Source of the DNA: Amycolatopsis sp. QT-25
GTDB taxonomy: Bacteria; Actinomycetota; Actinomycetes; Mycobacteriales; Pseudonocardiaceae
Reading direction: 5' to 3'
DNA: 64,000 bases
Assembly (NCBI RefSeq): GCF_029369745.1
Contig: NZ_CP120210.1
Span: forward strand, 4,774,001-4,838,000
Made by a program: the position numbers and the translations under genes. Numbering within the stretch: the first letter of the stretch is position 1; every line of letters starts with the position of its first letter. Of this stretch, positions 8,699 to 16,403 are shown piece by piece. Under the pieces are notes generated by a model. It made no database searches. It was not told the DNA's origin and saw nothing but the letters and a program-made list of their open reading frames with translations.

Positions 8699-9175
8699 GT
8701 GCCCAACGCAGATCAGCCGGTCCACCCCGGCAAGCCTCCGGTGTGGACGGACGACGACATCGAGGAACTGGCGGGGTGGAACATCATCCGCGCCTATCTC
8801 GCGTTCGTTCCGGAGATGTCCCGTGCGCTCGCCCCGGTCGGCATCTCCCCCGCTCAATTCGGGATCCTCGTCCAGGTCGACAACAGTCCCGGCATCGCGC
8901 AAGGCGCACTGGCACGCCGATGCCTGGTGAGCCCGCAGAGCATGGGCGAGGCCCTGCCCCCGCTGGAGGCGCTCGGCCTGATCGCGCGCGGCGAGCGCCC
9001 GGGCCGCGGTCACCCGATTCCGGTGTACATCACCGAGGCGGGCCGCAAGTTGGTGAAGAAGTCGACGAAGGCGGTCCTGGCGGTCAACACCCCGGAGGCG
9101 ATGGGTCTCGACGCGGACGAGCAGCGGACACTGAGGCGGTTGCTGCAGAAGGTGGTCGGCACACTCGTGCCCTGA
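8699..9175 (+). CDS. MarR-family transcriptional regulator
   Basis: A 158-residue winged-helix MarR protein. The DNA-binding core is GISPAQFGILVQVDNSPGIAQGALARRCLVSPQSMGEALPPLEALGL in layout (residues about 48-95), followed by the beta wing rich in Gly/Arg (ERPGRGHP) and a long C-terminal dimerisation helix. It sits between a divergent FAD monooxygenase and a co-directional MFS exporter, the usual arrangement of a repressor that senses the pathway product and releases export and tailoring genes. The start is GTG; the -10-like TAGGAT is only eleven bases upstream, so the transcript leader is very short. Confidence 0.88.
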   Translation: MPNADQPVHPGKPPVWTDDDIEELAGWNIIRAYLAFVPEMSRALAPVGISPAQFGILVQVDNSPGIAQGALARRCLVSPQSMGEALPPLEALGLIARGERPGRGHPIPVYITEAGRKLVKKSTKAVLAVNTPEAMGLDADEQRTLRRLLQKVVGTLVP

Positions 9176-10542
9176 TCCTGCTGGCGGCCTGCCTCGCGCA
9201 GTTCGTCACGGTGCTCGACGTCTCCGTGGTCAACGTGGCCCTGCCCGCCATCCAAGACGGACTCGGTTTCGAAGCCGGGGAACTGCCCTGGGTGGCCAAC
9301 GGCTACAGCCTCGCCTTCGGCGGCTTCCTGCTCCTCGGCGGCCGCTGCGCCGATCTGTACGGCAGGCGACGTGTCTTCCTGGCCGGCGTCGCCCTGTTCG
9401 GCGGCGCGAGCCTGCTGGCGGGAGTGGCGACCAGCCCCGCCCTGCTGGTCGTGGCCCGGGTCGTGCAAGGACTCGGCGGCGCGGCCCTGTCCCCCGCGAC
9501 GCTGGCGATCGTCACCGGCACCTTCACCGACGACCGCGCACGACGTGGCGCGCTGGGTACGTGGTCCGCCGTCGGCGCGGTCGGCGGCGCCGCCGGCGGG
9601 ATCCTCGGCGGTGCCCTGGTCCAGTGGGCGGACTGGCGGTGGATCTTCCTGATCAACGTGCCGATCGCGGTGGCCATCGGCGCCCTCGCGTTCAAGCTCC
9701 TGTCGCGAGATCACCGGGCGGCTCGCCAACGGCTGGACGTCGGCGGGGCGATATCGGCCACCGGTGGCCTGATCGCCTTGGTCTACGGGACCACCGTGCT
9801 GCAAGACGGCGACTACGGCAACCCGTTGACCTATACCCCCTTCGCCGTGGCGATCGTCTTGTTCGCGACGTTCGCCGTCATCGAGCGGCGAGTCCGCGAT
9901 CCCCTGCTCCCGCCCGGGTTTCTCACGAAACGGCCGGGACTGACGGTCAACCTCGTCATGGCCGCGCTCGGCTGCGTCGCCTTCGCGACCTGGTACCTCG
10001 GAGCTCTTTTCCTGCAGCGGATCCTCGGGCTCGGCGCGTGGCATGCCGGGCTGGCGCTGCTGCCGCAGGCGGCGTGCATCGTCGTCGGCGCGAGACTGGC
10101 GAGCCGGGTGCCGTCCCGGATCCCGCCGGAACGGATCGTGTCGGCCGGTACCGCGGCCGTGGTCGCCGGGCTCGCCTGGTTCTCCTTCCTCGACGCGACG
10201 TCGGCCGTGACCGGGGTCGTCCTGCCGGGGATGCTGGTCACCTTCGGGCTGGGACTCTCGTTCGGGCCACTCGCGGGATTGGCGACGGCGACCACCGGAA
10301 AGCAGGACACCGGACTGGCCGCCGGCCTGCTCAGCACGTTCCGGCAGATCGGCGCCGCCCTGGGTCTCGCGCTCCTGGTCTGGATGGCCGCCGCCCGCAC
10401 GACGGCCCTTGCCGGCACCGGGATTCCGGCACTGGAAGCCGAAGCCGCGGGGTTCGCACGGGCCTTCCTCGTCGCGGCGGCACCGGCGGTCGTGGCGACG
10501 GTCCTCGCCCTGTCGATCCGGTCCGATCGGCACACCGGGTAG
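9172..10542 (+). CDS. MFS drug exporter, DHA2 (14-TM) family; start codon unusual
   Basis: A DHA2-family proton antiporter of about 456 residues with 12-14 membrane segments. TM1 has the hallmark LDVSVVNVALPAIQ, motif A appears as GRCADLYGRRRVF, and motif C region as GGAAGGILGG. It probably exports the polyketide. The frame has no ATG, GTG or TTG near the beginning of TM1. The best position is CTG at 9172, which overlaps the MarR stop (CTGA), implying coupled initiation; otherwise a frameshift from the MarR frame would make a fusion, or an indel has removed a normal start. The body of the gene is intact. Confidence 0.85.
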   Translation: MILLAACLAQFVTVLDVSVVNVALPAIQDGLGFEAGELPWVANGYSLAFGGFLLLGGRCADLYGRRRVFLAGVALFGGASLLAGVATSPALLVVARVVQGLGGAALSPATLAIVTGTFTDDRARRGALGTWSAVGAVGGAAGGILGGALVQWADWRWIFLINVPIAVAIGALAFKLLSRDHRAARQRLDVGGAISATGGLIALVYGTTVLQDGDYGNPLTYTPFAVAIVLFATFAVIERRVRDPLLPPGFLTKRPGLTVNLVMAALGCVAFATWYLGALFLQRILGLGAWHAGLALLPQAACIVVGARLASRVPSRIPPERIVSAGTAAVVAGLAWFSFLDATSAVTGVVLPGMLVTFGLGLSFGPLAGLATATTGKQDTGLAAGLLSTFRQIGAALGLALLVWMAAARTTALAGTGIPALEAEAAGFARAFLVAAAPAVVATVLALSIRSDRHTG

Positions 10543-10577
10543 CGGACCGCGCGCAGTGCCGCAAGGCGCTTGCCACT

Positions 10578-10597
10578 AGTATCAGGATCCTGCTACT
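10578..10597 (+). promoter_or_regulatory. MerR-type promoter dyad upstream of crtE-like gene
   Basis: AGTATCAGGA-TCCTGCTACT is a 20-base inverted repeat with one mismatch, centred on the perfect core CAGGATCCTG. It is flanked by TTGCCA (10570-10575, -35-like) and TACTTT (10594-10599, -10-like) with an 18-base spacer. A dyad inside an over-long spacer is the classical architecture of promoters controlled by MerR-family proteins. Two MerR/B12-domain regulators lie at the far end of this gene set, so they are the natural candidates. Confidence 0.55.
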
Positions 10598-10651
10598 TTT
10601 CGCTCAGGGGCCAGGCGATCTTCGCCCGGCACGCCGGGCGGGAGGATGACC

Positions 10652-11752
10652 ATGGCACTGATCGCCGGCGACACGGCCGTCACCGAGGTCGACGTGGAAA
10701 AGTGGCTGGAAGACCTGCGCGATCGCAGCCGGACGGCGGCATTGCGCTTCGTCCGCGACCGCTGCGCCGAACTGTTCACCGGCCGCACCGAAGGCGGACT
10801 CGCCGTCACCGCCCTCCCGTCCTATGTGGCCGGTGGGAAGTTCCTGCGATCCGCCTTCGCCCAGGTCGGCTGGTGCTGTGGCCGCCGCACGGATTCCGAG
10901 GCCGCGTCGCTCGCGGGCGCGAGCCTGGAACTGTTGCACTGCTTCGCGCTGGCCCAGGACGACGTCATGGACAACTCCCCGCTGCGCCGCGGAACACCGG
11001 CGTTGCACACCCAGTTCACCCGCTGGCACCATCAGCAAGGCTGGGCCGGATCACCCGTCCGCTTCGGAGAATCGGCGGCGGTGCTTTCCGGCGACCTGTT
11101 CCTGGTCTGGTCGGAGCAGCTGTTGCGGGAATCCGGCCTGGGCACCGACGAGCTGGCTCGCGGTTGGCCGGTCTACGACGTCATGCGCGCCGAACTGGCT
11201 GTCGGGCAGCTCGGCGATCTGGTCAACGATGCCCGACAGGCACCGAACTGGGCCTCGGTACTCGACGTGCTCAGGCGCAAATCCGGCAACTACACCGTCC
11301 GGCGGCCGCTGGAGTTCGGGGCAGCGCTCGCCGGCTGCGCTCCCGGCGTACTCGCCCGGCTTGGCACCTTCGGCACGCACATCGGCGAAGCGTTCCAGTT
11401 CCGCGACGATCTGCTCGGCGTCTACGGCGATCCGGCGATCACCGGCAAACCCGTCGGCGACGACCTTCGCGAACACAAGGCCACCAGTGTCGTCGTCCTC
11501 GCCAGGGAACTCGGCTCCCCGCGGCAGCGCAAGGAACTCGCCGAGCTCGACCGGCTCGATCCCATCGGCGACGACGCCGTCCATCGCTGGCAGACGGTGA
11601 TCGAAGCGACCGGCGCGCGCGAACATCTCGAAGGCCTGATCACCGCCAGGGTCACGTCCGCACACGAAATCCTCGACCACATGGTCATCCCTCCGCGGCC
11701 ACGGAGGGCACTGTCCTTGCTCGCCCTTCGCTGCACCGCCCGATCCCACTGA
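10652..11752 (+). CDS. crtE: Polyprenyl (geranylgeranyl) diphosphate synthase
   Basis: A 366-residue trans-prenyltransferase of the IPPS/GGPPS type making the C20 (or C15) precursor for carotenoids or other terpenoids. The first aspartate-rich motif is DDVMD at 103-107 followed by NSPLRRG. The second is DDLLG at 252-256, with the last Asp replaced by Gly, seen in some bacterial members. GGAGG at 10641-10645 lies six bases before ATG 10652, preferred over the ATG at 10646, which would directly abut it. It is followed after 15 bases by the phytoene-synthase-like gene. The crtE name is by family and context; the chain length is not proven. Confidence 0.85.
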   Translation: MALIAGDTAVTEVDVEKWLEDLRDRSRTAALRFVRDRCAELFTGRTEGGLAVTALPSYVAGGKFLRSAFAQVGWCCGRRTDSEAASLAGASLELLHCFALAQDDVMDNSPLRRGTPALHTQFTRWHHQQGWAGSPVRFGESAAVLSGDLFLVWSEQLLRESGLGTDELARGWPVYDVMRAELAVGQLGDLVNDARQAPNWASVLDVLRRKSGNYTVRRPLEFGAALAGCAPGVLARLGTFGTHIGEAFQFRDDLLGVYGDPAITGKPVGDDLREHKATSVVVLARELGSPRQRKELAELDRLDPIGDDAVHRWQTVIEATGAREHLEGLITARVTSAHEILDHMVIPPRPRRALSLLALRCTARSH

Positions 11753-11767
11753 CCTGGAAGGCAGCCG

Positions 11768-12742
11768 ATGACCAGAGCGGAACTCGACGCCGCCGGCATC
11801 ACCGACCTCCGGCTGCGCGCCGCCTACGCGCGATGCCGACGGCTCAACGCAGAACACGGCAGGACGTACTTTCTCGCGACACGGCTGCTGGCCCCGGCTC
11901 AGCGTCCCGCCGTGCACGCCCTCTACGGTTTCGCTCGCTGGATGGACGACGTCGTCGACGAACCCGGGCCGGACACGACTCTCGAACGCACCGCCGCGGC
12001 GCTCGATGCCATCGAACACACCGTCCTCGACGGTCTGCGAACAGGAAAGAGCGACGATCCCCTGTTGTCGGCCGTGATCGACACCGCCACCCGTTACGAC
12101 ATTCCCGTCCGGCACTTCGAAGCCTTCATGGCGTCGATGAAGATGGATCTGACGATCGAGGGCTATGCCGACCGATCCGCGCTGAACGTCTACGTCCACG
12201 GTTCCGCCGAGGTGATCGGCCTGCAGGTCATGCCGGTGCTGAGCACCGTGGCGCCGCCGGAGGAGGCCGCGCCGCGAGCGGCCGCGCTGGGAAGAGCGTT
12301 CCAGCTGACCAATTTCCTGCGCGACGTCGCCGACGACGTCCACCGCGGTCGCATGTACCTGCCCGCGGACGAACTGGCCGCCTTCGACGTGGACAGGGAG
12401 CTGCTGACCTGGTGCACCGAGCACCGGACGCTGGAACCACGGGTGAAACGAGCACTCGCCGACCAGATCGCGACCACACGACAGGTCTACCGGCAGGCGA
12501 AGCCAGGGATCGCGATGCTTCATCCCGTTTCTCGCCCCTGCGTCAGCACGGCGCTGAACCTGTACTCCGGGATCCTGGATCGCATCGAAGACGCGGACCA
12601 CGACGTTTTCCTCCGTCGCGTGCGGGTGCCCCGCCACCGCAAGATAGCCGTCGCCATTCCCGCGCTCTCCCGAGCACGCCGTGCCCGGCGTCGACACGCG
12701 ACGCCGACGGCCCGGCAACCCGAGGCACGAGCTCGACTGTGA
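11768..12742 (+). CDS. crtB: Phytoene/squalene synthase family protein
   Basis: A 324-residue head-to-head prenyl synthase. Both aspartate-rich Mg2+-binding motifs are present: DDVVD at 60-64 and DVADDVHRGRMYLP in the second half. The ARWMDDVVDE and AFQLTNFLRDVADD blocks are diagnostic of CrtB-type phytoene synthases, which condense two GGPP into phytoene. The C-terminal 35 residues are Arg-rich and look non-conserved. No phytoene desaturase (crtI) or cyclase follows; the next gene is a convergent regulator. So the coloured product requires genes elsewhere, or the final product is an uncoloured C40 or C30 compound. Confidence 0.85.
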   Translation: MTRAELDAAGITDLRLRAAYARCRRLNAEHGRTYFLATRLLAPAQRPAVHALYGFARWMDDVVDEPGPDTTLERTAAALDAIEHTVLDGLRTGKSDDPLLSAVIDTATRYDIPVRHFEAFMASMKMDLTIEGYADRSALNVYVHGSAEVIGLQVMPVLSTVAPPEEAAPRAAALGRAFQLTNFLRDVADDVHRGRMYLPADELAAFDVDRELLTWCTEHRTLEPRVKRALADQIATTRQVYRQAKPGIAMLHPVSRPCVSTALNLYSGILDRIEDADHDVFLRRVRVPRHRKIAVAIPALSRARRARRRHATPTARQPEARARL

Positions 12743-12783
12743 TCCGCACACCGGGAACGCGGTGGGGCGCCCTGGCCTGACCT

Positions 12784-13677
12784 TCAGTCGGCCTGCATCC
12801 GTTCGGCGGCGATACGCAGCGCGTCGGCGAGATCGTTGACCCAGCGCGCGTCGTCGACGTGCAGCCCCTCCCAGCCCGGACCGGCGGCGACGACCTCCAA
12901 GCCGCGGCGCTGCAGACGCTGGCACAACAGGTCGTCGACGGTGTTGGCGGACATCGCCCACAGTACGATCAGCTTCGGGTCGAGTTTCGACGCCATCCCG
13001 ACCATGGTCTCCGCCGGCACCATCTGACCGAGATAGACCGCGGGTATGCCGACCTCGACCAACGAGGCACGCAGCACCTCGACCGGCAGGCTGTGCCTCT
13101 CGTCCGGACAGCAGCCGATGAGCACTCCCCGTTCGGAAGGTGCCGTAACGAATCGTGCGACGTAACGCTGAAGCGCCAACGACACTTCGGTGGTGAGCGC
13201 CCATTCCGATTCGAAGCACACGTCACCCCGGAGCCACCGGCCGCCGAGGTTGCGCAGGATCGGCAAGAGCACGTCGGTCCACATCGCTGCCGCACCGAGC
13301 GCGTCGAGGGTCTCGTCCAGCAACGCCGCGATGGAGACGAACTCGAGGTCTTCCGCGGCGCGCTCGAGTTCACCGACCCGCCGGTCGATCGAGACCTCGG
13401 GGAGCGCTTCCTCTCGTCCGGAGAACGCGGCCGCCGCGGCCTCCCTGGCGCGAACGCCCCGGTCGATCAGCCGCTGCATGTACTGCAACCGGCGAACGTC
13501 CGCGTCGGAATACCGGCGATGCCGTCCGCCCGCTCGCGCGGTGGGCCCGACACCGTATCGAGAAGCCCAGGTCCGAAGCGTGACCGGCGAGACACCCAGC
13601 ACCTCGGCGACCTTGCCGGGAGCCCACGATCCGGCGGTTCCGGAGTCACCGTCCCCCGTCAGCCGGTCGACACTCAT
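12784..13677 (-). CDS. MerR-type regulator with B12-binding domain (LitR/CarH-like)
   Basis: A 297-residue regulator with an N-terminal MerR helix-turn-helix (PGKVAEVLGVSPVTLRTWASRYG, about residues 17-40) and a C-terminal cobalamin-binding Rossmann domain. The lower-axial-ligand region reads DERHSLPVEVL. The four-helix cap that shields the upper face has Trp in GGRWLRGD but reads ESEW where CarH proteins have W-x9-EH, so the capping His is Trp. LitR/CarH proteins are light-responsive repressors of carotenoid genes; context with crtE/crtB agrees. ATG 13677 is chosen because the upstream extension has low-complexity Arg-rich sequence. The degenerate cap leaves true AdoB12 photosensing uncertain. 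Confidence 0.8.
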   Translation of the reverse strand: MSVDRLTGDGDSGTAGSWAPGKVAEVLGVSPVTLRTWASRYGVGPTARAGGRHRRYSDADVRRLQYMQRLIDRGVRAREAAAAAFSGREEALPEVSIDRRVGELERAAEDLEFVSIAALLDETLDALGAAAMWTDVLLPILRNLGGRWLRGDVCFESEWALTTEVSLALQRYVARFVTAPSERGVLIGCCPDERHSLPVEVLRASLVEVGIPAVYLGQMVPAETMVGMASKLDPKLIVLWAMSANTVDDLLCQRLQRRGLEVVAAGPGWEGLHVDDARWVNDLADALRIAAERMQAD

Positions 13678-13911
13678 GCGGCACCACGTTCCCCCGGCTC
13701 GGGGCGATCCACGGCGCGCTCGGCCACGCGCGAGCTCGAGCCCACTGTGGACAGCTGCAATCCGGTCATGCCCGCTCCTACGAATACGGCGTCCGATAGT
13801 AGTCAGACACCCACCTCGACCGCGTATGACGTCATCCAGGGCGACAAGTACCCCCGAAGATCGCGTCATAGTGGGCGCGGCGCGGCTTCGCGTGGTACCC
13901 AGCGGTTCAGT

Positions 13912-14796
13912 TTACGAGTTCACCCGACGTGTGTGCACGAACACCGTCCGCAGGGCCGCCGCGAGCGTGTCGATCACCGGTCCCACATTGCCGCTGAGCG
14001 GATACCACCCGGGGCCGGTGGCGCGGGCGGGAACCTTCAAGCGGCGGAGTTCGGACAGCAGCGGCGTGTCCGCGGTGTACGGCGTCATCGACCACAGCAG
14101 CACGAGCACCGGTTCCCGGCGCACAGCGGTCCGGATCACCACTTCCGCCGGGACCATCTCACCGAGGAACACCACGGGCACCCGGGCTTCGCGCAGCACG
14201 GCGTTGAGCACCTGCAGCGGGAGGGAATGCCGCTCGGCACGACAGCAGGCCAGCACCACCGGAGCACCTTCGAGTGAGTCGACCGGACGCGGGGTGTTCC
14301 GCTCGAGCGCGGCCGCGATCGCGCCGACGAGTGCCCACTCCGCCTCGTACGCGACGTCCCCGTCCCGCCGGCGCTCACCCTGGCGGCGCAATACCGGCGC
14401 GAGTACGTCGTCCCAGGCGGAGATCGGGCCGTGAGCGGCCAAAAGCCGATCGAGCAGGTTCGCGAGCGACGCGAGATCCACTTTCGCCGCCGCGTCGTCG
14501 ATCTCGTCCGCCCGACGCCGCGCCTCCGCCACGGTCACCTCATCGGCGAGAACCAATCTGGCGGCCTCTCCGGCGCGCATGCCCTGATTGACCAGCGCGG
14601 TCATCCGGCGCAACCGTTGCAGATCGCGAGGACCGTACAACCGTTGACCACCGCCCGAACGGCGGGCGGGTCCGAGCCCGTGGCGGTTGTCCCAGGTTCG
14701 CAGGACGACCGGCGGCACACCGAGAAGAACCGCGAGCTGTCCCGTCGTCCACCAGGATCGCCGGTCGGCCACCCTCAGTATCGGATCCGTCGTCAC
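13912..14796 (-). CDS. Second MerR-type regulator with B12-binding domain
   Basis: A 294-residue paralogue of the neighbouring regulator, with HTH TTGQLAVLLGVPPVVLRTWDNRHG and a B12-type domain with AERHSLPLQVL at the axial-ligand position. In the helical cap the CarH Trp position is Arg (GERRRDGD) and the following motif is EAEW, so both capping residues are altered. GTG 14796 gives the same length as its partner; the longer open frame (to 15042) adds 80 non-conserved residues. Its stop and the partner's start are 234 bases apart, same strand, so it may be transcribed first. The pair could form heteromers on the crtE promoter dyad. Confidence 0.75.
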   Translation of the reverse strand: MTTDPILRVADRRSWWTTGQLAVLLGVPPVVLRTWDNRHGLGPARRSGGGQRLYGPRDLQRLRRMTALVNQGMRAGEAARLVLADEVTVAEARRRADEIDDAAAKVDLASLANLLDRLLAAHGPISAWDDVLAPVLRRQGERRRDGDVAYEAEWALVGAIAAALERNTPRPVDSLEGAPVVLACCRAERHSLPLQVLNAVLREARVPVVFLGEMVPAEVVIRTAVRREPVLVLLWSMTPYTADTPLLSELRRLKVPARATGPGWYPLSGNVGPVIDTLAAALRTVFVHTRRVNS

Positions 14797-15195
14797 TTTC
14801 CCACCATCGACTGGCCTGGCCGTGGCCGCTCCCCCGCCCAGCCGCGTCCTCCGCTTCGCGGCATACGGCCCCATGATGGCCGAAGCGAATCGCTCGCGCA
14901 ACGCTTCGGGATGCCTGGCCGAACGACCTGAAGGTGTACTTCGTTCGACCCGGACGACCAGCATCTCTCCATACGCTTCCGCATCGATTTTGGGGAAACC
15001 ACCAGGTGACATCGTCGACCCGCGGCCGGGTGACAAGCCCACAGCATCGACCGGAGCGCTGCCTGCCTCGACGGTGTCGGCTTACGACCCATTCGAGTGA
15101 ATCGTTTCCGCGACGATTTTTCGGCCTCTGCGGGTTTTGCCGCCTTTCCGGCGGGTAGACCTCAGACATGCCCCGCCGATGAAGAAGAGGCCCCC
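14797..15195. other. Intergenic region between regulator and small ORF
   Basis: About 400 bases without a supported gene. It should hold the promoter of the minus-strand B12-type regulator and that of the small + strand ORF. Open frames here are short or Arg-rich and have no recognisable homology. I see no strong palindrome matching the crtE-promoter dyad. Confidence 0.4.
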
Positions 15196-15528
15196 GTGAA
15201 CGCCATCAGCGCCACCGCGAGAGTCGAGGCACCGTCATACGCGGTGTCTCCTCAGTGGACCCGGTTCGACGCCACCACGCTGGAGCAGGACGCTGAGGGC
15301 CGCATCGCCTGGTCGGAGACGGCTGGATCCTGTCACTGCGGGACGACGCTGTTTCGGATCGGCCTGGAGTCGTTCGTACGCGGGTCAGTGCGCACTGACC
15401 GGTGCGGGCTTCCCGGGGGAACCGCTACCCGATCACCGGACGGCTCGACGGAACGGCCCGGAGAGGGAGCCGATCGAGTGAGCCCGATATGCCACCAGCG
15501 CCTCGCCGCCTGCGTTCGTAGTCCGTAG
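15196..15528 (+). CDS. Small ORF of unknown function
   Basis: A 110-codon frame starting at GTG with AAGAGG six bases upstream. The N-terminal 65 residues look protein-like (SPQWTRFDATTLEQDAEGRI, then WSETAGSCHCG), while the C-terminal 45 residues are Arg/Pro/Ser-rich and resemble out-of-frame GC-rich DNA. Either it is a short uncharacterised protein or the 3' half has been frameshifted. Two strong hairpins follow the stop, which supports transcription through it. I do not recognise the family; the CHCG pair could bind a metal but this is only a guess. Confidence 0.3.
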   Translation: MNAISATARVEAPSYAVSPQWTRFDATTLEQDAEGRIAWSETAGSCHCGTTLFRIGLESFVRGSVRTDRCGLPGGTATRSPDGSTERPGEGADRVSPICHQRLAACVRSP

Positions 15529-15543
15529 GCACGGCGAGGAATA

Positions 15544-15567
15544 CGGCGGCCGGACAGCCGGCCGCCG
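15544..15567 (+). terminator. GC-rich hairpin after small ORF
   Basis: CGGCGGCCGG-acag-CCGGCCGCCG, a perfect 10-base stem with a four-base loop, 15 bases after the stop at 15528. There is no T-tract, as usual for actinobacterial intrinsic terminators. Confidence 0.6.
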
Positions 15568-15571
15568 CGCC

Positions 15572-15623
15572 CGGGGCCGGATGCCGCAGGAGAGGGCCAT
15601 CTGGACTGCGGTATCCGGCCCCG
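15572..15623 (+). terminator. Second long hairpin before DUF1990 gene
   Basis: An 18-base stem with one mismatch (GGGGCCGGATGCCGCAG paired with CTGCGGTATCCGGCCCC, plus one outer C-G) and a 16-base loop. It directly follows the previous hairpin and ends 67 bases before the DUF1990 start, so it may act as a tandem terminator or as a 5' leader structure for that gene. Confidence 0.5.
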
Positions 15624-15689
15624 CCGGTGTTCTCTCCATCCGAACTACGCGGCAGCCGCAAGCAGCCGGCCACCGGCGAAGGAGGTTCG

Positions 15690-16367
15690 ATGCGCATCAC
15701 CCGCGGCCGTGACGCCGACCCGTTCGCGGTGCTGGCCGATCTCGGCGCACGGCGGATCAATTACGACCGCGGTGAAGTCGCTCGGCCCGACTGGAACTTC
15801 GACCGGCATCGCCATGTCCTGGGGTTCGAGGAACCGGGCCCGCCGACCGAGTCCGGGCTGTGGTCGCGGGCGCGGGCGTTGGTCCGTGACTATGAATTCA
15901 CCCCTCCCGAATTGATCAACGCCCACTACCGGTCCGGCACCGACCTCGCCGAGCGAAATATGCTGCTGGAGGGCCGTTTTCTCGGCCTGCGGTTCCTGAT
16001 GGGCGTTCGCATCACCGCTCTGCTCGACGAGCGCGGCGAAGAGCGGACGGCATGGGGATGGAGCTACGACACCCTGGACGGGCACCTCGAGCGCGGCCGG
16101 GTGGACTACGCCGTGGTCAAGCACCACTCGACCGGTGAGGTCGAGTTCACCGCGACCAGCTATTCGCAAGTCAGCCCGGCCCTTCATCCCGTGCTGCGGA
16201 TGGGCTGGGCGGTGTTCGGACGGCGCACCCAGCTTCGGTTCTACCGCCGCATCGGCGAACGTCTGGAAGACCTGCTGCGCTACCCGGCCGACGCGGTGAC
16301 CGTCCCCCGCCGCAGACCCGTCGCGCGGGGGTGGAATCTCACGATCATCGACGCCGCTTCGGGATGA
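15690..16367 (+). CDS. DUF1990 family protein
   Basis: A 225-residue protein with the DUF1990 hallmarks: NYDRGEVARPDWNFDRH, a central MLLEGRFLGLRFLMGVR block, WGWSYDTLDGHLERG and the HSTGEVEFTATSYS strand set. The family is common in actinobacteria and plants and has an SRPBCC-like beta fold; no biochemical function is established. GGAGG lies four bases before ATG 15690. It is followed 36 bases later by an NAD-dependent epimerase, so the two are probably co-transcribed. Confidence 0.85.
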   Translation: MRITRGRDADPFAVLADLGARRINYDRGEVARPDWNFDRHRHVLGFEEPGPPTESGLWSRARALVRDYEFTPPELINAHYRSGTDLAERNMLLEGRFLGLRFLMGVRITALLDERGEERTAWGWSYDTLDGHLERGRVDYAVVKHHSTGEVEFTATSYSQVSPALHPVLRMGWAVFGRRTQLRFYRRIGERLEDLLRYPADAVTVPRRRPVARGWNLTIIDAASG

Positions 16368-16403
16368 AACCCGTACGTCCGGACAACTTCTTGAGGAGAA
16401 ACG

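Noticed and set aside
13826..13835. ATGACGTCAT palindrome between the two B12-type regulators
   Set aside because: Only 10 bases and unlike the crtE promoter dyad; it could be chance, so not listed as an operator.
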